Made by a program: the position numbers and the translations under genes. This document shows, piece by piece, positions 1-12,014 of a DNA stretch of 64,000 bases; the first letter of the stretch is position 1; every line of letters begins with the position of its first letter. The notes under the pieces were generated by a model. It was not told the DNA's origin. It did not search any database and was given only the letters and a program-made list of their open reading frames with translations. Source of the stretch: Agriotes lineatus (taxonomy: Eukaryota > Arthropoda > Insecta > Coleoptera > Elateridae); NCBI GenBank assembly GCA_940337035.1, contig CALNHX010003286.1, positions 62,001-126,000 on the forward strand, read 5' to 3'.

Positions 1-947
1 TTATCCCTTTCGTAAAAACTTGCTACCTGTATTGGAAGTAGCATTATTAGATTTTCTTGGGAGGATATTTATGAAACCTTCCTTGTGACGAAAATGCACG
101 AAAACAATTGCAATTTTCGGCTGCCAAGTAGCTGTCACATTTATTACATTCACTAAGTGTAGTGTTCGAATCAAAAGGTTTCTGCAGTTTTGGTAGCCAT
201 TTCAACATAAGAAATTGAACTTAAATACAGAAGCAATATAAGTTCTTAACAAAAATATTCATTCGGATGCACAGGGAAAACACGGCGTCATATTTCAAAC
301 AAATTCAAGGTGACCCAATGTGCAGAAATCTTGTAAAACGAAGATCATCAAAAAGATTGAAAACTTGGTGCTTACAGACCAAAGAATAAATGTTTCAGTT
401 ATTGCAAATGAATTCGAAGTGCTAAGCAACTGTTTTTCAAGAAAATTTGAAGATACTAAAAAGTTCAACACACTGGATTTCAAGATCGCTTACACCAGAG
501 GCATAAAATTCACAAGAAAAATTTAACGTCTCTATCTAAAGACAAGTTTTTGATTTTTAAATTGTTAGCGCACACGAAATCAATACAATGGATTTACGAG
601 GAAATACCTTCACCAAAAGAAGCAGAATATTTTTCATGAAAACTGATGATTACAGTGACTTAAGATGCTGTGAGAATCCCCCAATTATTATTTAAATACA
701 TGTAGAAAAGCTCTGCGATTACAGAAGATGTATGCGGAGAAACAATGCAAATTTCGAAATTGCTATGGCAATGTGTTTGTTATACATATAAATAAAATGT
801 TACTTTGCTTCCAAAACTTCTTTTCATGGCTAGGTAGGTGACATAAACACCTCTCGTATTTTCTCAGTATTTCAGGATAGTAATATATCTAATAGATAGC
901 CGAACCAATTAGTGGCAGTATCGTAGCAGTTAGATTATTTTAGACCA

Positions 948-1012
948 GGCGGAATTGTTCATTTTATACCCTATCTTTGAGAGGGAGTCACTTTACCGCC
1001 CAAGGGCCATAA
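948..1012 (+). repeat. Dispersed repeat E, copy 1
   Basis: TATACCCTATCTTTGAGAGG ... AAGGGCCATAATA is shared with 52640-52705. Both copies lie just before palindromic DNA. Confidence 0.4.
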
Positions 1013-1019
1013 TAGTATA

Positions 1020-1137
1020 TTATGATACGAGTTTTATGAGAAGCATTTATGCACGAGACATGAAAATTATGAAACGAAGCCGAAGGCTGAGTTTCATAAC
1101 ATGTCTCGTACATAAACACTTTTAGCACGCTCGTATT
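1020..1137. repeat. Short palindrome with a GCCGAAGGC tip
   Basis: ACGAGTTTTATGAGAAGC with ACGAGACATG...ATGAAAC pairs with GTTTCATAACATGTCTCGT...GCTCGT; the tip reads GAAGCCGAAGGCTGAG. A partial second copy of the right arm lies at 1273-1325. Confidence 0.6.
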
Positions 1138-2297
1138 TTTTCTACGGCCTTAAATTTACTGCTATTAAATGTCGGTTTAACAAAGGTTTGCATTTATGAC
1201 AGTTATATTTTATGTCATAGTAAAAAGATGACCGTGATAGCTCAGGTGACTGTTTCTGCAGTCGGTAGCTGTCAAAGGCTGAGTTTCTTACCATGTCTCG
1301 TGCATAAACCACTTTTAGCACGAGTTGCATACAATATTTTTTCTAGTGGTCCTAGAAAAACTTTTAAATGCTATCAATTTTATCATAAGCAACAGGAACG
1401 AGGCAATTTTTTAAATAGTTTTTTTTTGAGAAAATTAATAAAGTTTAAATTGGTTTTTATTAGTCGTATTGTTGCAACAGTAGAAGAGCAGTGGGTACAG
1501 TAAGACATCAAATTTCCGAGTGGATTTGTAACACATAAAACAAAGAATTTATGAAAATAGCATAACATATATGAATTTCTGTAACAAATTAGACATATTA
1601 ACTTTTAAAAATTAAATAATAAAACTTAAAAGAAACGTTTTTAATTTAATGTATAATACTCGTATCTTACTTTTGCCATTCATAGTGGGTACGTACAGTA
1701 AGACGATAATTAATGAACATTAACTGTATCAAAATGGACATCAAAACATATTAAAAACTGTTGACGTTTACTCTGGCTGTATAATTTTAATGTCAGACTT
1801 TCAAACCATTTAAATATCTGGCAAGTTTGGCAGAATACGTTTTTTATAATCTTTTACTTCACTTCGGATGATGTTTTAAGACATGTTAAAATATTTTTAT
1901 GTAATAGGTACCCTTTATTTCTTTAAATTCAACAAGAAATATTCATCCTCAATAGGATCTTGTTTAAGTTTACCAAATGCAATAACATCCCCCTCTCGAG
2001 ATGCACATCGCCAGAGGAACCTTGAAAAACTATTTCTGAATCTCTTTCTTCACTATCTTCTTTGTTTTTGTTTTCTTTGATTTTTTATTTCCAATTTTAT
2101 TTTAGGGGTGTGTCTGTGGCTATTATTGTTTTTCCTTTCCTTTTTCTATCGCTTTTGCTTTAGGATAACTTCTAATGTATTTTAGGCTCACAAAAGGAAA
2201 TGCCTTCTTTTCGTGAACAGGTGTTTCGTAATTGTATTGTTTTGGGTTTCATAGATGCCACTATGTAGAGCGGCAGTATTATACACACTAGCACCTA

Positions 2298-2693
2298 CGT
2301 ATGATCGAACACTTTTATCCTCTAGAGGTCTAGAGGGCTGTGTTTTGTTAAAAATGTATGTTGGTAGTCGTGGTAGTAAAAGTTACATTGGCATTTTATA
2401 TCTGTCAATTTAAGGTTATATCAGTAATGTCATTTTAACAAATATACACATTTTTGTTGAATACATAAAAATGTTAATATAAAATACAACTATAGATGTT
2501 CAAAGTGATTTCCTTCATTTTTCATACACAGGACCACTTTGTGTTCAGTATTAAACATTCTGTCAAAGTTAAGCGATTCTGTCAAAATTGTGTAGGTTAT
2601 ATTATTAAGTACTTTTACTCATTACTGCCAATATAAATTAAATTTGAAGAAAATCCACACCCCTCTAGAGGTTAAAAGTTTTCGATCATACTG
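2298..2693. mobile_element. MITE family C, copy 1
   Basis: The left end CGTATGATCGAACACTTTTA and the inverse of CGAAAACTTTTAACCTCTAG at the right form about 45-bp inverted ends. TA flanks both sides (2296-2297 and 2694-2695). The interior shares long blocks with the copy at 51376, such as CATTGGCATTTTATATCTGT and TAGGTTATATTATTAAGTA. TA flanks suggest mobilisation by a Tc1/mariner-type transposase. Confidence 0.75.
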
Positions 2694-3747
2694 TAATATC
2701 CCATTTGGTTCATTGCTATTTGTGGTCCGCCCGTGACAGAACTACACGAAGAGACTTCGTCTGAATATATACAGGGTGTTTCAAAATTGCATAGAACAAA
2801 TATAAGGGCGTTATTCTGCATCAAAAAATAAAAGAATAACTCTAATAAACATATATCCTAAAATCATAAATTTCAGAAATATCCTTGATCAAAGAATTAA
2901 AGATAGTAATTTGTTTTTCAAACCTTTAAGATTTAGTAGGCTGGTGTTTTGTTTTCATTGTCTGTTTGTTTTACTTACAATTACTATCAGTATTATGATG
3001 AGTGACTCAGAAGAAAGGGTTTACTTCTAACAATTACTAAAAATTTTACTAAAAAAAGAAACAAAAAAAACTTATTTAGGACAGGCCTTGGAAAGAAAGT
3101 AAAAAATCTAGTCATGTCTTAACTTAATTCTGTAGATGAATGTCAGATTGCATTTAGTTAATGAAAACATATGTCACTGTGACAGACAAAAGTTTAGACT
3201 GCATTAAGTTTACTTGTATCAATCAAAAAGGAAATAAGATGGCATTTAAACAAAAACAACGAGTGTATTAATTACAACAGTCAATAAAGATTGTTTTTAT
3301 TGTGTTTTGTATATTTTTAGGAAAATAGTTTAAAATCAAGATGTAATTTAATTCTCTCTAACTTATGGTAGTTCATTTGCTTCAATGGGTATGTATCAAG
3401 TTATGGCAAACTTCAATTTGATCATGGCATGCTGCAAATGAGTTTTTTTAAAACACATGATACTGTTATCTCATAAATTAATACTTTCAATACATGCATT
3501 CCTTTCAAAATTAACCATTAAATATCTAATGCACTTTATGTAATATTATTTCTTAAACAATTGGTTAAGTTAACTCTTAAAGTGCTTTATTTTCTCGGTT
3601 TGCTTAATATATTCTGATAACCTATTGTAATCTACCTATTCATTTGGAAAATACTGAATTTTGTGTCAGACTTTTGCTTTTGCAACTAAACATAAAACTA
3701 CTTAGTTATGAGTTTTTGCACAAATACCAAAGTATGAATTTTAGCTA

Positions 3748-4190
3748 ATGCTCTTACATCTATCCAATTCAAGAGCTATAACATATCTCTAATAATAGTG
3801 TATCTATTACAAGTCAAAGTTATTCGCACGGCTTTATTCTGCAATTTTTGTAATCTCATTAAGTCCTGTTCCTGTGCTGTCTAATAATTGTTGCTCCGTA
3901 TAGGAAATTGGGGAGAATTATTGTATTGAAAACTGTTTTTAGTGCGTCTGCGGATAAATAGCTGTTGCACCTATTTAAAACTTATATCTTTTAAGCAATT
4001 TTCTTGCAAATATAATTTATATGATCCTTAAATTTTAATTGCCCATCTACTTCAAATCCCAGGTACTTATAAGCATCTACTAATTCTAATTTTGTATCTA
4101 CTATTGTTACATTAATGATCGCTTTATCATACATTTTCTAGGTACCATTGCTTTACTTTCTTCAACATTAAGTTTAATTTCATTAACAAT
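3748..4190 (-). pseudogene. Non-LTR retrotransposon reverse transcriptase, C-terminal fragment
   Basis: Read on the minus strand it gives LVDAYKYLGFEVDGQLKFKD, then HINYICKKIA, then SADALKTVFNTIILPNFLYG and, after that, LQKLQNKAVRITLTCNRYT. This order (KYLG motif of the RT thumb, LPxxLYG, then the LQKxQNKAxR block) is that of jockey/R1-type LINEs. Frameshifts and stops interrupt it. It is a short, decayed piece and no poly(A) end was identified. Confidence 0.7.
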
Positions 4191-4318
4191 TCACCACTCT
4201 TTTACATCCTCTTTTACCTACAATGAATAACTTCTGCAAAACATTCAGAATGCATCCATCCTCCTTTAGTGGTTAATCTCAATGTTTCATTAGGTGCAGC
4301 TTCGATAATGTGGTTGTT

Positions 4319-4760
4319 AAAAGGGATCCTCGGTAAACTCATAACGGGCGAAATGTTATTTTTGTAGTATTTACAATTCAATACGTTCTGACGAAAGTTC
4401 CTCTTTCAGAAATGATGGCTTTGCTCACCTACGTTTTTCCTTTCTTGGCAATTTAAAAAAAAGATTTTTAACAGTACAAACGTTCCTGTTTCGTCCAAAG
4501 TACACCCGTAAACCGTATGCAAAGTTTGTATGTCGTTTCATAACTTCTTTAAGCTTATCAAAGAACAAATTTACATTATGTTTGTTGAAACCTGTCACTC
4601 TAGATAGGTCCTAACCTTCTGGAATTCTCAATGATAAAGATAGTTTTTTTTTCGACAACCTTTTATGCAGTCAACAGATGCTAGTTTCTGTTTTTAGCAA
4701 GATTCGGGAACTTTAAGATTACTTTTCATGACCAGTTCATAAATTTAAGCAATAAAACAT
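4319..4760 (-). pseudogene. Pogo/Tigger-type (DDE_1) transposase fragment
   Basis: Minus-strand reading across three frames gives, in order, YELVMKSNL (4725-4750), ASVDCIKG, a degenerate LSLRIPEG-like stretch, RVTGFNKHNVNLFFDKLKEV (4543-4602), DETG with the first catalytic Asp (4484-4495), and SKAIISERGTFV. The order matches the CENP-B HTH to DDE_1 core of pogo/Tigger/jerky proteins. Several frameshifts show it is long dead. The LINE fragment 130 bp away is on the same strand but unrelated. Confidence 0.65.
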
Positions 4761-6042
4761 TTTTGCACGTGCGGTGTAATTGTATAATGAGTAATGACGA
4801 TTCCAGTTCTGGTGAAAAAATTGTTTATATGATCATTTGGACACATTTCGGTTTGACTACTATTTTTATATTTTTTAACATAAGTGTTTAGTGTTTGAAA
4901 AGCTAAATCTTTTTCTTTATCAGCAGCTTTGATACATGTTTTGTTTATTGACTAGCTGTGCCGCCTCTTCCATAGGGTCTTCAAACAACCGTTCTATCTT
5001 CTTTATCTGGGTGGCGTCCCTAAACAGAAAGAGCATGTATTTAAAAACACCTTGGCTATTACTAACAAGGAAACACTGAGACATTCAGTGTCCCCACTTT
5101 GCATTTGTCTTGCCGTCCCCTAAAACACTGTTTTTCAAACTTAAATATCCCGCTTCTTACCAATGCTGATTGTAACTTTCTATAATAATTAAACAATATT
5201 TATCTAATACTCAGTAATAATATGGTGTTTTACAAGTTTGCTTTAAGCAAGTAAACTGGGCTATTCTAGCTTGTTTACATCACAAACCACGTTACCCTTC
5301 ACACCATGGGTTATGTTGTATGACACGCGTGTGTTATTACAAATAATGCACTCGAGAAAAGACCCCTCTCGGCCTAACCATAAATAACAATTATCTTCAT
5401 CGATGTTGTTATAAACTATTAACTAATTTTAGTATCATCAAGAGCTTCATCACCGCACTCTATTTATATAAAAAAATACATTGAACCAGAATTTATTGAT
5501 GAAGGTAAAATATTGAACAATACACGTTTGCTAATGGCACTTAACGAGACTCGTTTCGTTAAGATGCTCATAATCAAACTTGTCTCGTTAACGTTTATTA
5601 TACCATTGAATTGAGAAAACCTGTTTTCCGTCATTTATGGACCCTGAAACGTGAAGATCTGAAGAAATCTCAGAAATCTGTTTTAAACGAGGGAAGTAAA
5701 ACGCAACAATTAACGTATTTATGCGGGTAACCGAGTTCTACAGTGGTCGATAGCATTAGCTGACAATTCTGACAGAGCTGCATATATGTATATTTAAAAA
5801 GCAACTCGCTGTTCTCACTGGCTTACTGTTTCTAGTGCCTCTCTACTTACAGCTATTTTACAATATAAAATACTGTAAAATGACCTTGAAATATCTTACA
5901 TTTATATTGAAAATTAAATATAGAGTTTTGCAATAAAGAGGTTTTAAATTTTGCGACATTTATTAACTGTCAAACATAGAGCTATGATTTCTTCATAACT
6001 GGCAAGTAAAAACTATAAAATTTAAGAAAATAGAACGATCTT

Positions 6043-6290
6043 CCCTACAGCAACGCATAGAAATAGTAAACATTTATTACAAATATGGCCGCCTAGATCG
6101 TGCGATCTGACACTGCTTAAATTTTTCCGATGGGGTTACGTGAAGGACAAAGTATACGCCAATAATCCACAAACGATTAAAACCTCCAAAGACAATGTAT
6201 GAGCTGTTCGCGGAATAGACCCGCTATTATGCAAAAACGTGATGTAGAACGTCCTCAAAAGGATGGCCATTTGTCACTTAATAATAATTA
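6043..6290 (+). pseudogene. DDE transposase joined N-terminus to C-terminus (internal deletion)
   Basis: SSLQQRIEIVNIYYKY (6043-6087), the start of an HTH-type transposase, is followed directly by WPPRSCDLTLLKFFRWGYVK and KVYANNPQTI, the usual C-terminus (third catalytic Asp region) of IS630/Tc1-related insect elements. Two further stops follow. The middle of the gene, with the first two catalytic residues, is missing, as expected of a non-autonomous deletion derivative. The element ends were not located. Confidence 0.6.
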
Positions 6291-7786
6291 AAATATTGGC
6301 ACTTTTTTAATAAGAAAGGTGTTTTTTAATTCATTTACAACGCTACCTTTACTGAAAACTGCTGTATTTCAATAATTTTTAAATAAAATAAATCTTAAAT
6401 TTTAAATAGCAATATTGTTGAAACTTATTGCGATGTTATATTTTTCATTACCTAATAACCTTCTTATGTCTTATTTCTTGCTTCACTATGAACTATGGAG
6501 GTGTTTATACATCGAATTCGTGCTACCTCTCAGTTTATATATAAACACAAAGTTTCTACTAACGTTATTATAATGGAGACTCCAGAGGGGATTTGTCTTG
6601 TTTGTTGATAGATATCAGTTAGTTCAATCAAAAGAGTGAGCATTACATAAAAATATACTACACGCTAATACAATCCTTTAATTTTTTTTTGAAATAATTA
6701 CGTTTATGTAAGTAACTCCGTTTGAATTTCCAAATGCAGCTGTAGAAAAATCTGTACATTTGTACCTGTGTACTAGTAGCTGTTGTTACTTTCAAAGTAA
6801 TTCTTTAGCTACGCAGTCGACTAGATGCGGTTTCCATCTTTAATCATACCTAGAATGTTCTTAACTAGAATGCTCTTGTTTTCGTTTATCACATTAATTT
6901 TAGTTCTTTCATGGCAGTTATTATTATGGAGAAGAGGCAGAAATCATAATGGGATAAGTCAGGTGAAAAGGACGAATGATCCAATTCGGTAATTGATTTC
7001 TTAGTCAGGAACATGAACACTGAAGCACATCATAGTTTGGTGGATTGTCATGCAGGATTGTCTATTTGTCTGGCCACAATTCAGATCTTTATCTTCACAG
7101 AATCCCGTAAACCTTTTCAACACCTCTAAATATCATTGTTGGGTGACTGTGTACTTTTGTTCACTCCACATTTGCATCGGTCGTTCAAACCTTCTTTCAA
7201 TTGGTGTCGCCACGCCAAAACTCACACACTGACTAGTATTGCTTTCACAATTGCTCACGCGTGAGCAGTTCTACTATAGTATCTGCAAAAAGAAAGTTTA
7301 TCAAAGATGCCTATACCTAATCGTTGTCACTGACATTTTATAGACAGTGACTAATATTGCAACGTGATCATAACCGCGATTAAGACTTCCCGTAATAAAT
7401 GCAGCGGGTATACTTCTAAAGCCTGCAGAAGAAGAAGAAGAAGCTCATAACCTCACTTTGTAACAAATAATATCAAATGACAGCTTCATAATTTCTGGTG
7501 TTAAACACACGTGACTTCAAAATTCTAAAGTCACCCTTGATGAACGGTCTTTTAGCTAATACAATAGTTTGCAGTTGTGTTATTGCTGCTCTAACGATCA
7601 TTCTAAATATGACACGATTAGTTACTTATTTGACATATTCTAATACGCTCTTCAAAAATTGTGTACATATTATTAAATCTTTTGCTCTAAAATTTTAAAA
7701 TTAAACCGACCGTTCTGCAGAAAAAAAAGAGCAAAAATCATACTCTTGAAAACCTTGTTATGAAACATGAAAAGTTCGAAGATATC

Positions 7787-7861
7787 GTTCTTCTTTTTTG
7801 ACTAGGCGTGTTCTTCTTCTTTTCTGACTAGGTGTGTTCTTCTTCTTCTTTGACTAGGTGT
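7787..7861. repeat. Three tandem copies of a 23-26-bp pyrimidine-rich unit
   Basis: The unit GTTCTTCTTCTTTTCTGACT-AGGTGT occurs three times with growing TTC runs. A (GAA)n run lies nearby at 7427-7443. Confidence 0.7.
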
Positions 7862-7880
7862 ATGGCGTGTTTATCCAACT

Positions 7881-8066
7881 TCACTTTTCTTGAGATATCC
7901 ATCGCTTAGGTGGTGGATGTGCAATGGGTTTTCCATCTCGTACAGTTTTTACGATTCTTTCAGATAGCATTCGGATGAGTTGCTCTTGGGGAATATTTTT
8001 ATTTCTGTTGTTTTTAACATGATTTTTATTATTGTTTCTGCCTTTTGCCAAATGAACGCTTTGCAT
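7881..8066 (-). CDS. Unrecognised small ORF, doubtful
   Basis: 61 codons, Lys/Asn/Arg-rich, without a family I recognise. It lies between the pyrimidine-rich tandem repeat and a foldback MITE and shows no splice sites or poly(A) signal that would support expression. It may be a fragment of a decayed element. Confidence 0.12.
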   Translation of the reverse strand: MQSVHLAKGRNNNKNHVKNNRNKNIPQEQLIRMLSERIVKTVRDGKPIAHPPPKRWISQEK

Positions 8067-8251
8067 TAAGTACTTGTTATTCCATGTCCAATTTGAGATC
8101 GCAGGACGTTAGTGAATAGTTTCATGACAGAGCTGCGATTCCCTTGTAATTTTCAGGTTGGTTTTTGCTGTCTTTTTACTTCTCTCGCCTTAGGCGAGAA
8201 TACCTTAAAACAATAAATGCCTATTTCTGCTTTAACTTAGGAATTGTTATA

Positions 8252-8965
8252 CAGGGTGTTTAAAAAATATGTTTGGATATTTTACTATCTTACAGATCTC
8301 ATCAATGCAAATAAAAATGTCCTAATAAACATGGGCCCAGAAACGCTTCGTTTACGAGATACAGGGTGTTAACGTTTTTTTTAATCTTGTTTTTTATGTT
8401 ATCCAAAAACGCTTTGAGCGATTTTAATGAAATTTTTACAATTTGTTTATAACTTTATGGGGTATCTTTTGGACCTATTACAGTTGATGTTGTAATTCCA
8501 GGGGCGTGCCCACGGGGCATATTGATTAGGTTTTTTCACAAAAAAATAACACCACGAGATATTTTGCAATTTTTATATATTTTTTAATAAAGCAACTAAA
8601 AACGCAACTTTTTTGTCTCCTGAGATTTTTTTCAGATCTCGCTTCGTTTTCAAGAAAAAATTAAAGCCCATATTTTTGCACCTCTCTGAACCTGTTAAGA
8701 GAAAAACTAAAATGCTTCAATATACAAAACCCCTTAGCCGATTTTAGTGAAACTTTGAAGGTTTAATGATGGTATTAATGATCATGTTTTGGTCCACTTA
8801 GATTTAAATTATTTGTTCCATGGGAAACCGGGATTTTTTTTTTTTTTGAAAACTAACACTGTTTCTCAAAAACGAAGCATTTCGGGACCCATGTTTATTA
8901 GGATTTTTTTGTTTGTCTTGATGACATCTATAAGTGGGTAAAGTATCCGAATTTTTTACACACTG
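8252..8965. mobile_element. Foldback MITE with CAGGGTGTTTAAAAAATATG end
   Basis: The left end at 8252 pairs with an inverse copy (CACACTG ending at 8965), with TA on both sides. AAACATGGGCCCAGAAACGC at 8327 pairs with the inverse near 8880-8900. An inner ATACAGGGTGTT starts exactly 110 bp in (C at 8362). The arms are about 330 bp and diverged. Confidence 0.8.
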
Positions 8966-9229
8966 TATAGTTAAAGGTAATATTATGTGCATAGCTCACA
9001 TTTTCATCTTTGATAAAATTGATTTTCTTAAAATTTCTTTGAACACAACAAATAGAAGGTGAACAGTTTTTCCTTTGATATTTTCACAATTTTTATTTCC
9101 AAAACTGACACGTGTGAGGGAAATCTCATGTGAATCCCTTTACAGATTTTTTAAATACGTATGGTGATGCTCCTCTTCACTCTGATTGTATCTTTCCTGT
9201 TTCTCGTGGATATTCGGTAATTTGAAAAT

Positions 9230-9745
9230 GTAGATCTTCGTTTCCATATTTCACAATTTCATTTGTTAAGCTGTAGAGCTCAGGGATTTTCTGTTTTTTA
9301 GCTGTTTTATGTTTACTGCCATTTTTTTATTGATTTAATCGGGTAGATATTTCTAGGTACTTGTAGTTCTTCATCATCCTCTAATTCATCTTGTACGTAT
9401 ACATTTTCATGTATCCATCTATTTTTCCTCGGTGATAGTTGGAGTTTACGTAAATTCGTTAACTTCCCTTTTTCTTCGCCTCAACATACTCTATATTTTT
9501 CTGGAATTCATAAAGATTGTTATTCCATTCCGATAGTGAAGTTTCCAAATATTCTGTTTTCAGCTGCCGTATTTCAGTATTTATTTATTCAATCATTTAT
9601 TATTATCTTTAGTAATTTTTACGTATCGGTATTGTTTCTTATTTATACATATCTAGTAGTACGTTCGTCAACTGCTTTCAAATAGACTTTACGATTTTCT
9701 TTCGCTCGTGCTTTTATTTCTGACGAAAAACATTACTTTTTTATT
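9230..9745 (-). pseudogene. LINE fragment (region between endonuclease and reverse transcriptase)
   Basis: The minus strand reads, from right to left, SSEIKARAKENRKVYLKAVD, then WNNNLYEFQKNIEYVEAKKK, then LSPRKNRWIHENVYVQDELE, then LYSLTNEIVKYGNEDLHFQ. The KxAxxxKxxxYLKA block and the E-x-VKYG block resemble the linker and RT entry of jockey/R1-type LINEs. Stops and frame changes occur throughout. The assignment rests on pattern only. Confidence 0.35.
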
Positions 9746-10000
9746 ATTATTATTCATACTTGCTGTTCTTTGACTTGCTGCCTCTTTGGTGGACTCGTTT
9801 TAAATTTTCAGCAACATATCTCTACGTCGCGTCGTCTTCTGATGTGAGGCTGTTTTTTAGTTTTTTTTTATATATATTAATATAATAGGTAGTTTGTATC
9901 AGGTAACCAAATAGGTTCGTGCGGTTTTTTGTATACAGCAGAGTGCATGAATATTTGTTACGTTGGTGATCGATAGCACTTGTTTGTTATCTATCATCTT

Positions 10001-10262
10001 TATATCGAGAGATCCAAAAAAAACTGTTCCTCAGCGGGCTGTGGAAATTCAACGTATGAATAATATGTTGGTGACACTGTACGTCAATGTCAAATTCGAG
10101 GTTAGCAGGTTAGGATTTGCGTCATTTTGTGTCAAAACTGACGGAAAACCTAACCTAATAACTAGAATTTGAAATTGACGTACAGTGTCACCAACATATT
10201 ATTCATACGTTGAATTTCCACAGCCCGCTGAGGAACAGTTTTTTTTGGATCTCTTGATATAT
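10001..10262. mobile_element. Palindromic MITE (family B core) inside mariner
   Basis: The two halves are near-perfect inverse copies: GATCCAAAAAAAACTGTTCC at 10011 pairs with GGAACAGTTTTTTTTGGATC ending at 10251. The centre carries the block GAGGTTAGCAGGTTAGG that recurs at 19.5, 38.0 and 58.9 kb. The arms are about 115 bp. Confidence 0.85.
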
Positions 10263-11926
10263 ATAATTCTTCTGTACGTGTGTATGTAACTGAACTCCTT
10301 CTTAACGGCTGGACCGATTTTGATGAAATTTTTTGTGTGTGTTTGAGTGGGTCCCTGGATGGTTTAGATTCACAATTGGACCCGGTAGGTGGCGCTGCAA
10401 TCGGGTTCTAGGAATTTTTTTAAAAATTTTTTGACGAATTGCGTTTTTTACTTTTTTAAAGATTTCTCGCATATGAGAACATATAACCCCAAAATTTCAC
10501 CCCCCCCCCAATATTTTTTAAAATAAAAGAAATCGAAAAGTCGAAAAAAACTTTGCTGAACCTGCTAATAGCAGGCAAATCAACGTGCGGGCAGGACAAC
10601 GTCTGTCGGGTCCCCCAAAATTTTACCCCCACCCCCGCCGCCCCACATTATTTTTTGAAATGAAAATCTTTATCTTCATATATACAGGGTGTTAATTAAG
10701 TACGTAGATAAACTTTAAGAGGCGATTCCTTGATCAATTCTAAGATAAAAAGTTCATACAAACATGGGGTCTAAACGGCTTCCTTTTCAAGATACAGGGT
10801 GTTGAAATTTAAACAAAAATTACTTTTTTTTCAAAAATCTGGAAAACGCCTAGAGGTATTGTAATGAAACTTGGTGTATATTAGTATTTCATAAAGTGGC
10901 ATTGTTTGGTCAAAATAAATGTAATTTATTTCCACCAGTGGCGTGCATCGGGGCCACCGCAGCTACCTTATTTCAAAAAAATCTGGTACGCCACTGTTTT
11001 TTAGTCAATACGACAAGTTTTTTAGCTTTATCCATTGAAACTATACAAAAGATGTATCTTTTATTTTTTTGATAGAATAAACATTTTGCGAGAAAAATGG
11101 AAAAATCTGTAACAGCAATTTCGTACATTGGACGTTAATGGGACCTAAACGGCTTCGTTTTCAAAATACAGTTTAAGGAAGCTTTTAAAAAATGTTATTT
11201 AATAAAACACAATCTTACAATAGCTACAAAACTTTTTTCTACAAAACAGTGGCGTATCAGACTTTTCTAAAATAATGTAACTGAGATCGCCCCGATGCAC
11301 GCCACTGGTGGAAATAAATTAAATTTATTTTGACTGAACAATGCCACTTTCTGAAATACTAACCTACACCAAGTTTCATTAGAATACCTCTATCCGTTTT
11401 CCAAATTTTTGAAAAAAACTGTTTTTGTTTAAACTTCAACACCCTGTATCTCGAAAACGAAGCCGTTTAGGTCCCATGTTTGTAGGAACTTTTTATCTTA
11501 GAATTGATCAAGGAATCACCCCTTAAAGTTTGTCTACGTACTTAATTAACACCCTGTATAATTCTTCTGTACGTGTGTATGTCACTGAACTCCTTCTAAA
11601 CCCCATTATTTTTTAAAATGTAAAAATCGAAAATTCGAATATTTAAAAAACGTTTGCTGAACCCGCTAATAGCAGGCAAACCAACGTTCTGGCAGGACAA
11701 CGTCGGTCGGGTCCGCTAACCCTTAGGGAGTGAAATGGAGTAAATAAGTCTAAAAATCGATATGGATGTCGTTATTGAGGTTTCTTGGGACGTTGATTGC
11801 GAAAATGGCATTTATTTTTAAGTCCAAGATGATGTAATTGACATAAAATTAAAACTCTATACTGGTGAAACGTGGTTTCAGAGACAAATTATTTTTGGGC
11901 AGAACAACGTTTGCCGGGCCAGCTAG
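10252..11926 (+). mobile_element. Helitron remnant holding a foldback MITE
   Basis: The 5' part (TATATATAATTCTTCTGTAC..., then CGGCTGGACCGATTTTGATG) is typical of insect Helitron 5' regions. The 3' end GTTTGCCGGGCCAGCTAG stops at 11926 in CTAG, followed by T. Two further Helitron-like 3' blocks occur: CAGGACAACGTCTGTCGGG near 10587-10611 and CAGGACAACGTCGGTCGGG near 11693-11715, the second ending in GCTAA. The 5' block is repeated at 11560. The stretch therefore holds more than one Helitron copy, split by the foldback at 10685-11556. No Rep/helicase coding was seen. Confidence 0.65.
10685..11556. mobile_element. Foldback MITE with TACAGGGTGTT ends
   Basis: CAGGGTGTTAATTAAGTACG at 10685 pairs with its inverse ending at 11556; TA lies on both sides. 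The arms are over 300 bp. A second ATACAGGGTGTT lies 110 bp inside the left end (C at 10795), with its inverse about 100 bp inside the right end. Inner arm sequences around GCGTGCATCGGGG also pair. Confidence 0.9.
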
Positions 11927-12014
11927 TCTACTTTAGTAAGAATCCTCCTTTCATCGGATACATACACATTTGGTGGCAATTGTTTAAGTCCTAGTTTTAA
12001 ATAGTTGAAAATTG

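Noticed and set aside
2771..2790. Orphan TACAGGGTGTT-type ends (also 38608, 57527, 62024)
   Set aside because: No inverse partner found at a sensible distance; could be decayed MITE halves or chance.
4960..5085. Odorant-receptor-like frame on the minus strand (FLFRDATQIKKIERLFEDPM)
   Set aside because: Superficially like an insect OR, but too short, followed by stops, and adjacent to pogo transposase remnants; not supportable.
5636..5665. Short match to family A (GGACCCTGAAACGTGAAGAT)
   Set aside because: Only about 25 bp; the neighbouring blocks of family A are absent.
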